From positions 1 through 56,815 of the forward strand of contig LSSL01002242.1 of assembly GCA_001953115.1 (NCBI GenBank): a stretch of 56,815 nucleotides of DNA, read 5' to 3'. This stretch comes from Smittium mucronatum. Taxonomy: Eukaryota; Kickxellomycota; Harpellomycetes; Harpellales; Legeriomycetaceae. Below, piece after piece: positions 11,201-22,300 of the stretch. The notes beneath the pieces were generated by a model that made no database searches, had not been told where the DNA came from, and saw nothing but the letters and a program-made list of their open reading frames with translations. A program made the translations under genes and the position numbers. Positions within the stretch are counted from its first letter, which is position 1. Each line of letters opens with the position of its first letter.

Positions 11201-12020
11201 GGAGATTCTCTTTGAGAGCGGATATTTTCCAACTAAATTTTTACTAATTACCTAATTTGGAAATATGGTGCAAATAGAAAATAGAGTTATTAGGTAATTC
11301 AAAATATAAATTTTAGAGGTTAGTTTTCTATTGGTAAAATGGCAGATTCTTAATGAAGAGGGCATTTTATAATGTACCTTGTTTCAACGAAAATTCATAA
11401 ACATTATTTTTTTTCCAATAAAAGAGAAAATTATTGATAAAAAAGAATTATGCTTCACTAAACGCCATTCAAATTCCTAACTGGGATATTAGAAAAAATA
11501 AAATGCCTTTTTATTTTGTTCAATAGAAGTGACTAAATTTTATTCAACAAATTCATAGTATAAATTTGATCAAAAAATTAGCCAGTAAAACTGATATGCG
11601 ACAAAATGCCCTCTCCATAAAGAGTCACCCAAATGCTGAAATTTTATTAGAGCCAGTATGTTTTTCTATTTTTATTGGTCAGATATTAAATAAATCCAAG
11701 TGTAGCCAATGGTTTAATCAGCAAAAAAAAGTCCGGCCATGAAAAGAATCTCTCATATGCGTGAAATGCGTTTCAAAACCAGACAATTTTTTACAATGTA
11801 AACCACTGCCTATGATAAATATTAATCATCACAAAACCAATAAAGTCAAATAAATATATTAGTGCTATAAAAATTTGAAAATTTTGCCAATAGAAGATTT
11901 CTTTTATGATTCTGACTTTCAATTACCCAATATATCTATACTTTAAATAGCACTGTATTTATGAATTAGATAAGCAGTAAAAGTTTTACATGGAAGTGTC
12001 AACTCTCAAAGAGAATCTCT
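11201..12020. repeat. Large imperfect inverted repeat (decayed foldback-like element)
   Basis: The left arm is 11201-11380. It reappears reverse-complemented at 12020-11885 and, after an extra block of about 250 bp, at 11630-11595. Four matching blocks keep their order: GAGATTCTCTTTGAGAG at the outer end; a TAAA.TTTTACT..TTA.CTAATT block; TTCTATTGG.AAAA; and GAGAGGGCATTTT (left arm GAAGAGGGCATTTT) near the centre. Identity within blocks is high, but between them it falls to an estimated 70% or less. This means an old structure. It has no coding capacity that I can see. It could be a foldback or MITE-type transposon, or two head-to-head insertions of one repeat. Confidence 0.6.
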
Positions 12021-12527
12021 GAAATATAAGAAATGAATTAATATCAATACGTTTTTTTACCACTATTTATCTCATTCCGGGTCCAAATTATTTCCTCGCT
12101 CATATTTGTACAAATAGATGATTTTAATTGGATCAATTTCTTGACTTATCCTATAGATATTGCCAAATCCCATAAATATGACTTCAATGCATTTTTACAT
12201 CCAGAAACGGATAGACAACCATATACGCAATGAAAAAAAAAAACTAACCACGAAAAAGAATTTCTCATAAGTGATAAAAAAACTACTTTAGGTGTTACGT
12301 TCTAGCACCAATCTCATAACCCACACCACAATGATAAGAAAAAGTCTCTTTCAGAAAAGTTTTCCTTTCTGAGATCTATTGACTAAGTTAGAAAAAAAAT
12401 AATAAAAGCGGACCCGGAAATAAAAAATTTCTGTACTCACTTTACTGGCAACACCACTTTGAAATCCTATTCACCAAATCTAATATTTTTTATTCGATAG
12501 TATCTCAATATAGCCTGTTATGAATGT
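12021..12527. other. Gene-free spacer with possible degenerate repeat
   Basis: No gene is seen. The segment at about 12228-12285 resembles 11719-11772, inside the preceding inverted repeat. Both have an A-rich run, then CCAYGAAAA, then AGAATYTCTCATA. They look like diverged copies of one short repeat. Confidence 0.35.
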
Positions 12528-12542
12528 GAATCGACAATATGG
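12528..12542 (+). repeat. Left target-site duplication of retroposon copy A
   Basis: GAATCGACAATATGG directly precedes the truncated retroposon. It matches GAATCTACAATATGG at 12750-12764, just after the poly(A) tail, at 14 of 15 positions. Confidence 0.8.
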
Positions 12543-12749
12543 GCTTGAAGCAATTCCAGGGGGGGGGGGGGCGGTCTTTCGGTTGGTAGATTGCACCCTT
12601 TTCCCGTAGGTACGCATCCGGCAGTCCGGCAGAAGATTTTATTGTAGTTAGAATAATAGTCTTTTCTATACTTTTTCTTTTTTTCGTATTTCTTTAGCAC
12701 AGTTTTTAATGACATTATCTTACAACAAAATTCCGTGATAAAAAAAAAA
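12543..12749 (+). mobile_element. Retroposon copy A, 5'-truncated, poly(A)-tailed
   Basis: This copy matches only the last third of the full-length copy B at 20458-21090, beginning at CTTGAAGCAAT.CCAGG. It includes a 13-G run (12559-12571), the CCGGCAGTCCGGCAG block and the CCGTGATA(A)n end. It is flanked by a 15-bp target-site duplication with one mismatch. A 5' truncation, poly(A) tail and target duplication are together the hallmark of target-primed reverse transcription by a LINE-type machinery. It landed at the outer edge of the inverted repeat that follows. An open frame on the opposite strand here is an artefact of the repeat. Confidence 0.85.
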
Positions 12750-12764
12750 GAATCTACAATATGG
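12750..12764 (+). repeat. Right target-site duplication of retroposon copy A
   Basis: GAATCTACAATATGG follows the poly(A) tail of copy A. It is the partner of 12528-12542. Confidence 0.8.
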
Positions 12765-13638
12765 AAGATTCTTTGACATACTTGACTTTTTTCCACAAAG
12801 TCTTAGGAATATTTTTTAAACTCACTATTGGCTTAATAACTAAATAATTTTTAAAAAATATTTTAGATTTTCCTATTTTAGATTTCTCACAGCTATTATT
12901 TGCTGCAATTATCATTGGAAGCGAATAATAAAAATGATATTAGAAAATCATTTTAATCAAAAAGGAAATAAGGAACTTTTTCTTAGAAAATATCCTGTGT
13001 GATGAAGAATCTGTTTTATTATTTTCCTATCAGCCAATATTCTGTGGCATTTTAACTACCGCCAGTAGCGGAACATAAAGACAAAAAATCTTAATATTAA
13101 ATCATCAACATCTCAACCCATTTTTTTCGGGCACCAACCAACTACATCATCTGCATCATTGCTAACGCTGCATTTTAGTGAGAACATGAGATATTTTTTT
13201 CTTTTTAAATTTGGAACACCTCTGCCACTATTACTGTCAATTTAATAAGCATCTAGTAATTATTAGCTAAAAAAATTATCTCTTAGAAATCGATACTGTG
13301 AAAATGAAATCCAATGACTTCTTAACTTCATGAATACCGCTTTTGCATTCCAAGCTGCTTCAATTAAGATAGATGGCAGATTCTTCAGCACATCAGACGT
13401 TTTACTTGTAAAATTTCCTCTTTTTTTTTAAATAATTTTTTTCATTTATAATAAGATAATTTTTATTGGTTTATAATAACAAATATAACGAGTTATAATT
13501 TTAGAGTACCCAAAGTAAGAAACTTTTAGCCACAATTTCAAAAACTACACATAGTTATTAAGCCAATAGTATTTTTTTTAAAATGCATTAAAAGATCTGT
13601 AGAAACAAGAATCTAGTCTGCCAAAGAATCTTCCATAT
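12759..13638. repeat. Imperfect inverted repeat, arms about 85 bp
   Basis: The left arm 12759-12842 and the reverse complement of 13552-13638 share ATATGGAAGATTCTTTG at one end and ACTATTGGCTTAATAACTA at the other. The middle is more diverged but alignable. The roughly 710-bp interior is AT-rich and has no convincing frame. This resembles a non-autonomous DNA transposon or foldback element with long terminal inverted repeats. I did not find a clean target duplication outside the arms. Retroposon copy A sits exactly at the left boundary. Confidence 0.65.
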
Positions 13639-13639
13639 A

Positions 13640-14378
13640 GCCTTTAGCCCAGAACAACAGTCTTATTGAATATGGAAAGGACATGCTTAATTGGATGTTA
13701 CTCTTCCCTAATTGTGCTAAATATTCTTATTTCTCTTCTTTTATTTAGTCTAGAACGACGGTCTTAACGAATTTATAAAGTGGCTACACTTATATCATTA
13801 AATAAGAATTTGTGAAGCACAAAGCTTTTGTTTATTAACCTTTCACGAGCGTATGATCCCATTGAAGTCGGTTATTCTATTTAGACTTCAATTGAGTCCA
13901 TTTGTTTACAGAGAGCTTTGAAATATTATTGGGGTAATGTAGGAGGTAATAATTTTTTCAAGAAAATATCTAGTTTTTTAAGGATTTTCAACTTATACAT
14001 TAAAAATGGTTAAATATTTCTATATCCAATTTTTTTTAAAATAAATCAATTAGTAAACCTGTAATTTTATATTCTTGGGATATTTTCATTAAATAAATAT
14101 TTGATTTAAATTTGGATTGCATTTTCAAGTTACTTGCGTAGGGAAAATGGCATGAAATTCAAATAAATGAATATAGTTTCTGAATTATCTGTGTGGCTTT
14201 TTACTTCTAAATGGAGAGATAGTAATAATTTTAGCATGTAACATCCCTAAGAAATATTTTTTAATCTATAATTTTAGTGGATTGTGTTGAGGAGAGCAAA
14301 TTTAGTCTGTTTTCTTTCAATAGACTATTAAAATGTGGAAAAACAACTGATTATATTACCAAAGTTTGATGTGGTTAG
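13640..14378. other. Gene-free spacer
   Basis: No frame, RNA gene or clear repeat is seen apart from A/T homopolymers. A recurring CTAGTCTGCC / TTTAGTCTAGAACGACGG-like pattern near 13613-13765 may be diverged repeat sequence. Confidence 0.4.
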
Positions 14379-14811
14379 CTAAGAAAGCATAAGATAGAAT
14401 TTTTTTACTCAAAATACCGGATTCGGGCATTCTTTTGTTTCCGTCGATGGTTTAAGATTCTTAAGAACAATTTGTTGAAAGTTCTAACCTTTAGAGACAA
14501 ATATTTTTTATCTTGGAAAAAAGAGAGAGCTTTTTGTTCTTTAGTAAATCTCCATTCGGATCAAAATGATTTTCTAATGGTTGTTCCCGGGATTGATGAT
14601 GCTTTTTTAGAAAATTAACAATTGGTTGCGAATGTTTTATACCAATATCGTGTTTGTATTTTGTGTCGTTTTAGCTATTCTGAAACGAAATGTAATTTTA
14701 TTAGATGCAGCTAAGCAGTTTGATAAAATCTCCCCGATAGCTTACAGAATCAACAGTGCACTAATTAAGCAATATATTTATGCTATTTTACTAAAAAGAA
14801 AATTTGTTTGA
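14379..14811 (+). pseudogene. Possible relic of a protein gene, frameshifted
   Basis: A frame with no stop runs from 14379 to 14618 (about 79 codons, no early ATG). A second open frame in another phase follows from 14626 to 14811. Both translations have a more balanced composition than desert frames, for example FRDKYFLSWKKERAFCSLV and FLMVVPGIDDAFLE in the first, and LLDAAKQFDKISPIAYR in the second. This would fit one gene broken by a frameshift around 14600-14630, possibly a transposon protein. The family is not recognised, and two chance frames remain possible. Confidence 0.25.
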
Positions 14812-16397
14812 TGTCGGTAGACTAGAACTAATAATTTTCCTGAACATATAAAATGTATATTTAAAGTAGAAGTTTACAATCACGACTACTGATTTATATC
14901 AGCTTTTTTACATTAAGCATGTATATCAATGATTTATCTTACTTTATTACTACTTGTTACAGCTTGATTCTATTAAGCAGCTTTTTTTTATGTCTATTCT
15001 CAGTTTGAAATGACGATTTTCGGGTTAGTGGAAAGAGATCATTCATCCCAATTGAATTCTTGATAAAAAAAAAAGTCGTATCTAAAGACTATAAAGACAA
15101 AATTACCCACCTATATCCTGAAAAAATATGGAAAAGATTAATCATGCAAGAATTGATAAATAATATCTCTCAATTCTGGGATATTTCTTATACTCGAAAT
15201 CGTTAGATTCTTTTAATACTACATCCAATCTTTATTTTTATTCAAAGACTAATGCTCGCTTTTATGAATAGGCAGTATGGAATAAGCATAGAAATTCAAT
15301 GTATTCAGGAGTCTAATTCTATTAATATTTCCATAAGTGTAATATGGACACTGATGGTGTTATTATTTTCGCTTCTTTTCTAAAACTGAGTGAATATATG
15401 CTGTGCCGGAAAAGTCTGCAACTAATATAATTTTTATTAATCTAAGGAAAAATTAAAGGTGAAGAATATCTCCATTAAGTAAATTCAATTGAGCAAGCAT
15501 GAAATGGGCTTTAAATCAACTTGCTTAACAAATTAATCAAAAATCTTGGTTTTATTCTGTATAATTTGTATTATGGATTGATAATGTATTTAAATAATTT
15601 CTGATTTAACCTCGAAATTTTACCAAAAGCAAAAAATGATAATTAATACACACTCTTATTTTTATTATAATCAAAAAATATATGGCAAGAAATAAGACTT
15701 ACCCTAATGCATTGTTTAAAACGTTGAAATCATTTACTCGGAAATTTTTGAAGTTAATAAAGACCATTAGATTCATATTGTTTTTTGTCAGTCTGATATG
15801 TACTACCCTTTTTTTGTTTAATGGATACTTGTTGCCTCTAGGTATCCTTATGTACAGCTATCCACTTAAAGTTGATAGAATAATCGGAGGATAACATTTA
15901 AAAAAAGAATTCGAATATGAAATATACATACAAAATCCCTCTAATTAAAATGCACTCTTTTTGATAAAAATAAAATCATTGTAATGGGGCTGTTTCCAAG
16001 CACCATACCTGTAGAAAATATAAAAAAAGCATAATATTCTAGCACTTTTTTTTAGTGAATTATATCGAAGGATAAGTTTTAAAAGAATATATTTTTACTT
16101 AATAAAATGGGCTTAAAAGGTAGAAAATTATAATTTATATTTAAAATTTGGTGACTATAAGTTCACTTTTTCTAGCAGAGACGAGCCTCTGAATAATTTG
16201 CTGTTACTTGGTTTCCGCTTTTAAAAAGGCTTATTAGTGCTTTTCTCTTCTTGTACCTTTTCTTTCGTCTGTCTTAGCTGCTCAGAAGTCTTCCTTGATC
16301 AATTTTTTAATTTATTTTTATGAATAAACCCACAAATTTGAATTAAACCCACTTTTAATCTAATTTTAACTATGTTTAAAAATATTAAACATGAGTG

Positions 16398-16457
16398 TTT
16401 CTTAATGAAGACTCGCTTTATAGTATACCCTATTTCAGTAAAGACTTAAAAACATTT
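16398..16457 (+). repeat. Dispersed copy related to the 11.2-12.0 kb repeat
   Basis: This segment aligns with 11348-11406: TTCTTAATGAAGA, then a diverged TTTATA.T.TACC..TTTCA stretch, ending in AAACATT. By eye it is roughly 70% identical over about 58 bp. It indicates that the inner part of the inverted repeat belongs to a dispersed family. Confidence 0.5.
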
Positions 16458-16501
16458 TTTAATATAAGTGTATATAAATATATCAAAAATAAAGGGTTCC
16501 T

Positions 16502-16523
16502 ATTGATTGATTGATTGATTGAT
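16502..16523 (+). repeat. (ATTG)n microsatellite
   Basis: About five and a half uninterrupted copies of the tetranucleotide ATTG. Confidence 0.9.
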
Positions 16524-19500
16524 TTTTTAATTTGCTTTTATTAGGCAGAAAAGGCATGGATTTTTTATTTAGCAAATTAGGTAGCATTGATTAATTCAGG
16601 GTAAAAATGCAAAATTTCCCGAAATCTGACACCCATCACTAAAATCTGCCATTCGCTGCATTTTTCACCACTAAAATCTGAGCTTCATCACTAAAAAAAT
16701 TTTCGAATTATTTATTGGACAAATTTTCAAAAATTGTTCCTTATTATGCGATATATATATGGATATGATTGTTGACAGTCTTAGAGATCATCAAGCTCAC
16801 CATAAGTTTTTTAAAGCAAAACAATAAATACAACCTAAACAAACCTCAAATAAAGTCAGACATCGCTATTCAAAAAATGTATAGTTGTCAGTTATTTTGA
16901 ATATGCGAAACTAGTTTCTTATTATCTATATCCAAATATTTAATAAAATCGAATAATATGTGTACGAAACGGCTTAATAAGCTTCATTAGTCCCATTATT
17001 GAAAATATATAATCTTCTGTGACATTCTTGATCGCTTCACATATAATAAATAAAAAACAATATATTTTTTATTATTTTTAAAGCTCTTGGTGGAATTTAA
17101 ATTCACATAAAACTTAAAAACTAAGTATTTTAATATCACTTGGAGTTTATTTCAAGTTTTTGGAGGATATTTTAAATAGCTATTCCGATTTTTTGTTGAT
17201 TAATTAAGGTATTCAAACTCTGGATACTGATAAAAGCTTATAATTCTAATATATTTTAGTATGTAGCAACATGTAGAAAGATTGATAGTTTAGTTTTAAT
17301 ATGAGAAAAACTAGACGTAATAGATTTGAAAAATAGCTTAAAGTATTTTAGAAATTTGACTCGACTATTAATAAAACAAGATTTTATCCATAAGTAAAAT
17401 TTTCATTTTAAATACTCATTTTAGAGTTTTATAAAATACTGACAAGTAAAATCATCTTAATCTTTTTATTTTTTTTCTCTATAAATAGATATCACATCCT
17501 CCCAAGTACGTACAAAAGCTATTAGTACCGATGATATTCGCAATAAGATGAGATGCGTTGGAATTCATCCTCTAGAAATTTTCATTTCATCGATTCAAAT
17601 TTTTTTTTGAATACTTTTAAGATAATTTTAAGGTGTAAGGATATAGAGAATGCGTTTCATCTATTACTGCCGAAAGTAATATCTATTATAAATCGCATAT
17701 TAAGGGAAAATCCATCGAATCTCTTTAAATGGTACAATTTGCAGCAATTCACGAAATTTTTTTAGAATTGAAGCTCAGATTTCAGTGTTGGGTATCAGAT
17801 TTCGGTGATCTTAAAATGCATTCCATTTATTAAGTGGCTAATAGACTTCATCTTATTTTTAAAATAAAGATATTCGAAATTCTCTAGATTAAGTTATTTT
17901 TTCGGGAAATTTGAAAGAAAATAAGTCAAAATTAAAAACATACTAGCAAAGTAAAAGGTATTATATTGTAAAATAGTAGTAAAAGTAAATTAAATACAAT
18001 ATGATGATATATTTTTCAAAAAAAATGGTATATCAAAAATCTGAAATAGATGGAAACTCATCCTTCCGTAATCAAAATTTAAATATTCTAAACAAATACA
18101 TGTAAAAAGATTAATAAGCGTTGAAATTTTTATCATTTTCTCTGGCGAAATGACAAAAAATACAAAAAAAAAATTCTTAAATTTTTTGCGGAATTGATGA
18201 AAAACATTCAGAATTTTTATTTCCTAATAAAATAAAGGGCTGTAATTTTTTTAAAAAAAATTAGAGTTTTGCGGTTAAACCGTGCTTTTTTAATAATATT
18301 GAACTAAAAAATAAATGCTAAATACATTATATATAGTATTTAATGCTTCAAGCAAAAAAAAAATACAAGAAAAAAATCATGAAAAGCTTTTAAACTCGCA
18401 CATAATAACAACGAAATTTTCATGAATCTAAAATGTTAAAGTATTTGGAATTAATTTTGCAGCTTTTTTTGTAATAAATATAATCTTTTATAGCGATTTT
18501 AACCTTGTATAATTTCATTTTTATGATACGTTAGCATTGGATTTTTTTGAGAAAGTCATCATTTTAAAATTAATTTTTTTTACTCAATAAAAAATACCAA
18601 ATATAAATGATAAATATATTTGATTAAACTTAACTTCTAATAAATGGCTCTTAATAATGTTTAATCTATTTAATATTATATCTAAAATCTGTCAAAAGGG
18701 GGTTTTTTCATAAAGAACGGAGAAACCCAGGATAACCATCCAAAAGTACAAAACTATAAATTGTCTTTTATAAACAGCAAATATTTTCTTATATTTTTTT
18801 TTTCGTTTTTTTGAAGCTTTTATAACGAAAATATCATATAATCTTAATTATTGTGGACATTTATACTTTTTTGGATAAAAGGGAGTGAAAAAAATAATAT
18901 TTTTGAAGATTTTAATTTAAAAATTTCACAAATTATTCATCTTTAATTACACTCTATTAAATATAAGGTAGAGCGACCCAATTCTGTTTTTATAAAACTT
19001 GTAGCTATTATAATTTAGAATGATTATTATCTAATATCAGCAAAAAATTTGACAATTTTCTGATTTAGTTCCAAGAGTTTAGATTATTATCTTTATTATT
19101 CCCAGTATATTTTCAATCGCAATTTTTTCAGCTTGGGATTGATTTCTCCTCAAGCCAGCTCACACGGTAAGAAATAATTTTTGTGACAACTTGCAAACTC
19201 TGGGTGTTTAACATAGAAAAAATCCATTATCAATAAAATCTATCGGTCAAAAAAAAAACTATGGCTTAAAAAATTCTTAAAAATAACCACTCACCCATAT
19301 TTTTCACCATACATGAGCTTCTATAAATCGGACACGCACCTTTAATTAATCATATATATTTTACTCAAAATATTAATATAATATAAAAATAGTTTTAGAG
19401 AGAAAAACCAAAACTGGAATTTTATTCAAATAACTATTACTTTATCTTTTAAAAAAATAATGAAACCGATCAGAATTATTGTAATATGCAAGGTATATTT

Positions 19501-20457
19501 AATATAATGTAAGGTTGAAAATTTATTCTGTTCTGTAGCTTCATATCAAGGGTCAGGCTAGGATAGATAAATAGAAGTATATGCGGCGTACCAGGATTAA
19601 GAGATTCATGAAATTACACCATAAAACCAGAAATCACGATTGTTCAGCTTTAGTTTTAATTCTATAAATCAATAATGATTATTAATTTAAGATTAGATAG
19701 ATGATATCAGAGCCTTTTAAGTTCATTTTGGTTTAAAAAATGTATAAATAATAAGTGTCAAATATCAGAATTGCAATCTTATCTAGTTCCAAAATATTAT
19801 TGGTGATTAAGGGGAGGGGGGGATTCCAGAGAATCTCGTGCACTAATTCACATAATCTCTTGTCTGTATTTAAATATTTAAAGAATTCGCCAATCTATTC
19901 TTTTATTGATTTTTTTGAAGAATTTCTAGTATCAGTTTTAGGAACAACGATTTTTTCTATGAATATGCCATCAAATATAGTAGATTAATTTGATGACAAG
20001 ATTGGCCATTATAGAAAAAATTTAGAGAAATACAAATATATTTCTATCGAAGGTAATTTAGGAGTATATTTTACAAGTTTAAAATAATAAATTTAACTAT
20101 CTTTATTTAAACCATAAAGTATCTTGTGACTTTTTTTAGACCTAAATAGTCATATCTTGTAGAAATAACAAAAGAGAATACTTTGAAATGAATCAAATTT
20201 TAATTTAATATGATATATATTTAAACTTAATTCTAAAAAAAAACTCCAAATATATAAATTTAATTAAAATTTTATTTATTTTCCTTTAAGGCTATTTCTT
20301 GCCAGATAATAATGGACGATGCATTTAAAAATCATATTTTCTATAGATATCGGAAACAAATTATCTGCATCATGTTCTCCCAGACCTATAGTAGAAGAAT
20401 GATTTATCTTGAGTTCATCTTCTCACTTCAAAAAAAAATCAGAAGTATGAAACTTCC

Positions 20458-21090
20458 CCTAAGAGTGAAATATCTTGCCGTGGTTTAGGGGCTTAATAGT
20501 GTTCTTCGAAAAGTACACTAGACTAAAATTTCATACAGCGTTGTACTATTCTTGGCTGGGAATAGTGGAGACAGCGCACAGCGATTCGGAGGACAGCGAT
20601 TCCAGAGGAGGACCATCTAGAAACATGAGGAACCAATCGTTTAGCACAGCTGAGGCATAGTCTAGTGCACAAATCCAGCGTTCGACAGTCAGACGGATCT
20701 TAGCGTCTAACAGCTATTTGTAGGAAAGCCATGTCGATCAAACCCACGTTTGGGTAGGAGCCTAATTTCATTAATCCTGTTAGAAGTAGGCTCTGACTTA
20801 GTAGCTCAGTAGATTCAATTAACTGTTTTTTGTTGACAAAGAGCTTAATTCTTGACTGCACGTAACCTCAGCCATCCAGCCTACTTGAAGCAATGCCAGG
20901 GGGGGTCTTTCTGTTGGTAGATTGAACCCTTTTCCCGTGGGAAAGCAGCCGGTAGTCCGGCAGAGGAGCTTATTGTAGTTAGGATAATAGTCTTTTCTAT
21001 ACGTCTTTTTCTTTTTTTCAAATTTTCTTAGTATAGTTTTTAATGACGTTATCTTACAATAAAATTCCGTGATACAAAAAAAAAAAAAAA
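20458..21090 (+). mobile_element. Retroposon copy B, apparently full length, poly(A)-tailed
   Basis: This is a unit of about 633 bp. It starts with CCTAAGAGTGA and ends in CCGTGATAC followed by 15 A. It is much richer in G+C than its surroundings. Copy C (35235-35861, opposite strand) begins at the same base and matches along its whole length; copy A is its 3' third. The first 200 bp hold a frame ending near 20660 (contains HSDSEDSDS) whose stop is shared with copy C. This may be the tail of a retrotransposon protein followed by a 3' untranslated region of about 430 bp. An A-box-like TGGTTTAGGGG lies at 20480-20490, but no convincing B box follows, so a tRNA-derived SINE is not supported. I found no clear target duplication here. 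Confidence 0.85.
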
Positions 21091-22300
21091 GTTTATCAAC
21101 ACTAATTTTTTTTTTCATAAATTTTTCATCACAGCAAAACTGGTTTAAGTTGATAATAGGGGAGGATTTTAATAAAGAGAATTAATTGGATTTGTATCAT
21201 AAAAAACAGGGAATAGCCTCGCTTTTATTTTCCCAAAAAACCCCCAGACTAGCGGGATGTTGTAACAGGCTCGCGTAACTTAATACTGCAGAATAAATAG
21301 TCTAGTGGAGGATACAGGAATTAGATAATGAGATAGATATTTTATTTTTTTTTAAAAAAAATTATTATCAGAATCAAAGCAAGTATTTGCAATAAAAATC
21401 CCATTATTAAAATCTATTATAAATATAAATATATCTATCGTTTATATTGTGCATTATTGTTTTTTATTTCATGAATTTATATGAAAGTAGACGTATTTGA
21501 ATGGCTCCTTCTAAAGAACTGTATTTACAGAAGTTTTGCACAAGTCTAATTTTTTTATCAGATCCATATTGGATGGTCTAAATATGCAATTTTGCGCCTA
21601 TAGACAGAGTCTAATATAAATTTTAAATATTGGAGTTCCTGAGAACAATAATCAATTATCAAACAACCAATAAAATGATAAATAATCACACATCTCAATA
21701 TAACATTAAAATATGAAAAAACGATTCACAATACATGATAGAATGTTGGGGGGGGGGGGTTGGTTATGGAGAAGAAATAGATAAAATTATTGAATTAACT
21801 GAGCCAAATAAGATTCTGAACCAATCTAATAGAAAAAAAAGGGTTATAATAGCAAATAATGGTCTTTGAAAATAACGAAAGGATACCTGTGTATATAAAA
21901 GTAGTACAGTAAAAATATAAATTCCAAAAGATGATCAAAATAGAATGTGTAACAGCTTTTAATTAGGTGTATTACTTTGAATATTAGAGGATATATTTGA
22001 AATAGAAACTGAACTTGTGACTTTGGACTTTGGAAAAAAAAAATTCACAAGAAGCATTTTCAAAAATTGATAAGCGATGAAAAAATAAGGGCCATGAAGG
22101 GTAAATTTTCAGTAAGTGGGACGTTTAGAAATGCTTTCCAGTGGATTTCACGAATCGAAATAAAGTTTCGAATGCAAAACAGAAAGGTTAAAAAAATATG
22201 CACTATCTTCTGCTATCCTGATCATGATCATATCTGTGAAAGCTGTAATCACGACTAAACAAGAGTTAGCGTTATATCAGCTCTAAATGTTTAATTAGAA
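21091..22300. other. Gene-free spacer
   Basis: No supported gene. A run of 12 G lies at 21748-21759. A non-ATG frame at 22067-22258 ends in a Cys/His-containing stretch (CYPDHDHICESCNHD), but nothing else supports it as a gene. Confidence 0.4.

Larger units (their letters stand above)
14812..20457. other. Gene-free AT-rich region
   Basis: No supported gene. The longest ATG-started frame (15682-15894, 70 codons, one hydrophobic stretch at about residues 31-56) has no homology that I recognise. Frames at 17553-17765 and 19755-19988 are similarly unremarkable. Composition drops further toward A+T from about 17 kb. A G-rich patch (GGGGAGGGGGGG) lies at 19811-19822. Confidence 0.45.

Noticed and set aside
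12518..12796. A 92-codon - strand frame, and a similar one at 20819-21118
   Set aside because: Both are antisense readings of the retroposon 3' end and its poly(A) tail (giving Phe/Lys runs), so they are not genes.
15682..15894. A 70-codon ATG-started frame with one hydrophobic stretch
   Set aside because: It is isolated in gene-free DNA with no recognised family. AT-rich DNA readily encodes hydrophobic stretches.
20480..20520. tRNA-derived SINE promoter (A and B boxes) in the retroposon
   Set aside because: A passable A box is present, but no B box is conserved between the two long copies.
20440..21105. Target-site duplication around retroposon copy B
   Set aside because: AAGTATGAAACTT upstream and AAGTTTATCAACAC downstream are only loosely similar; no exact duplication is visible.
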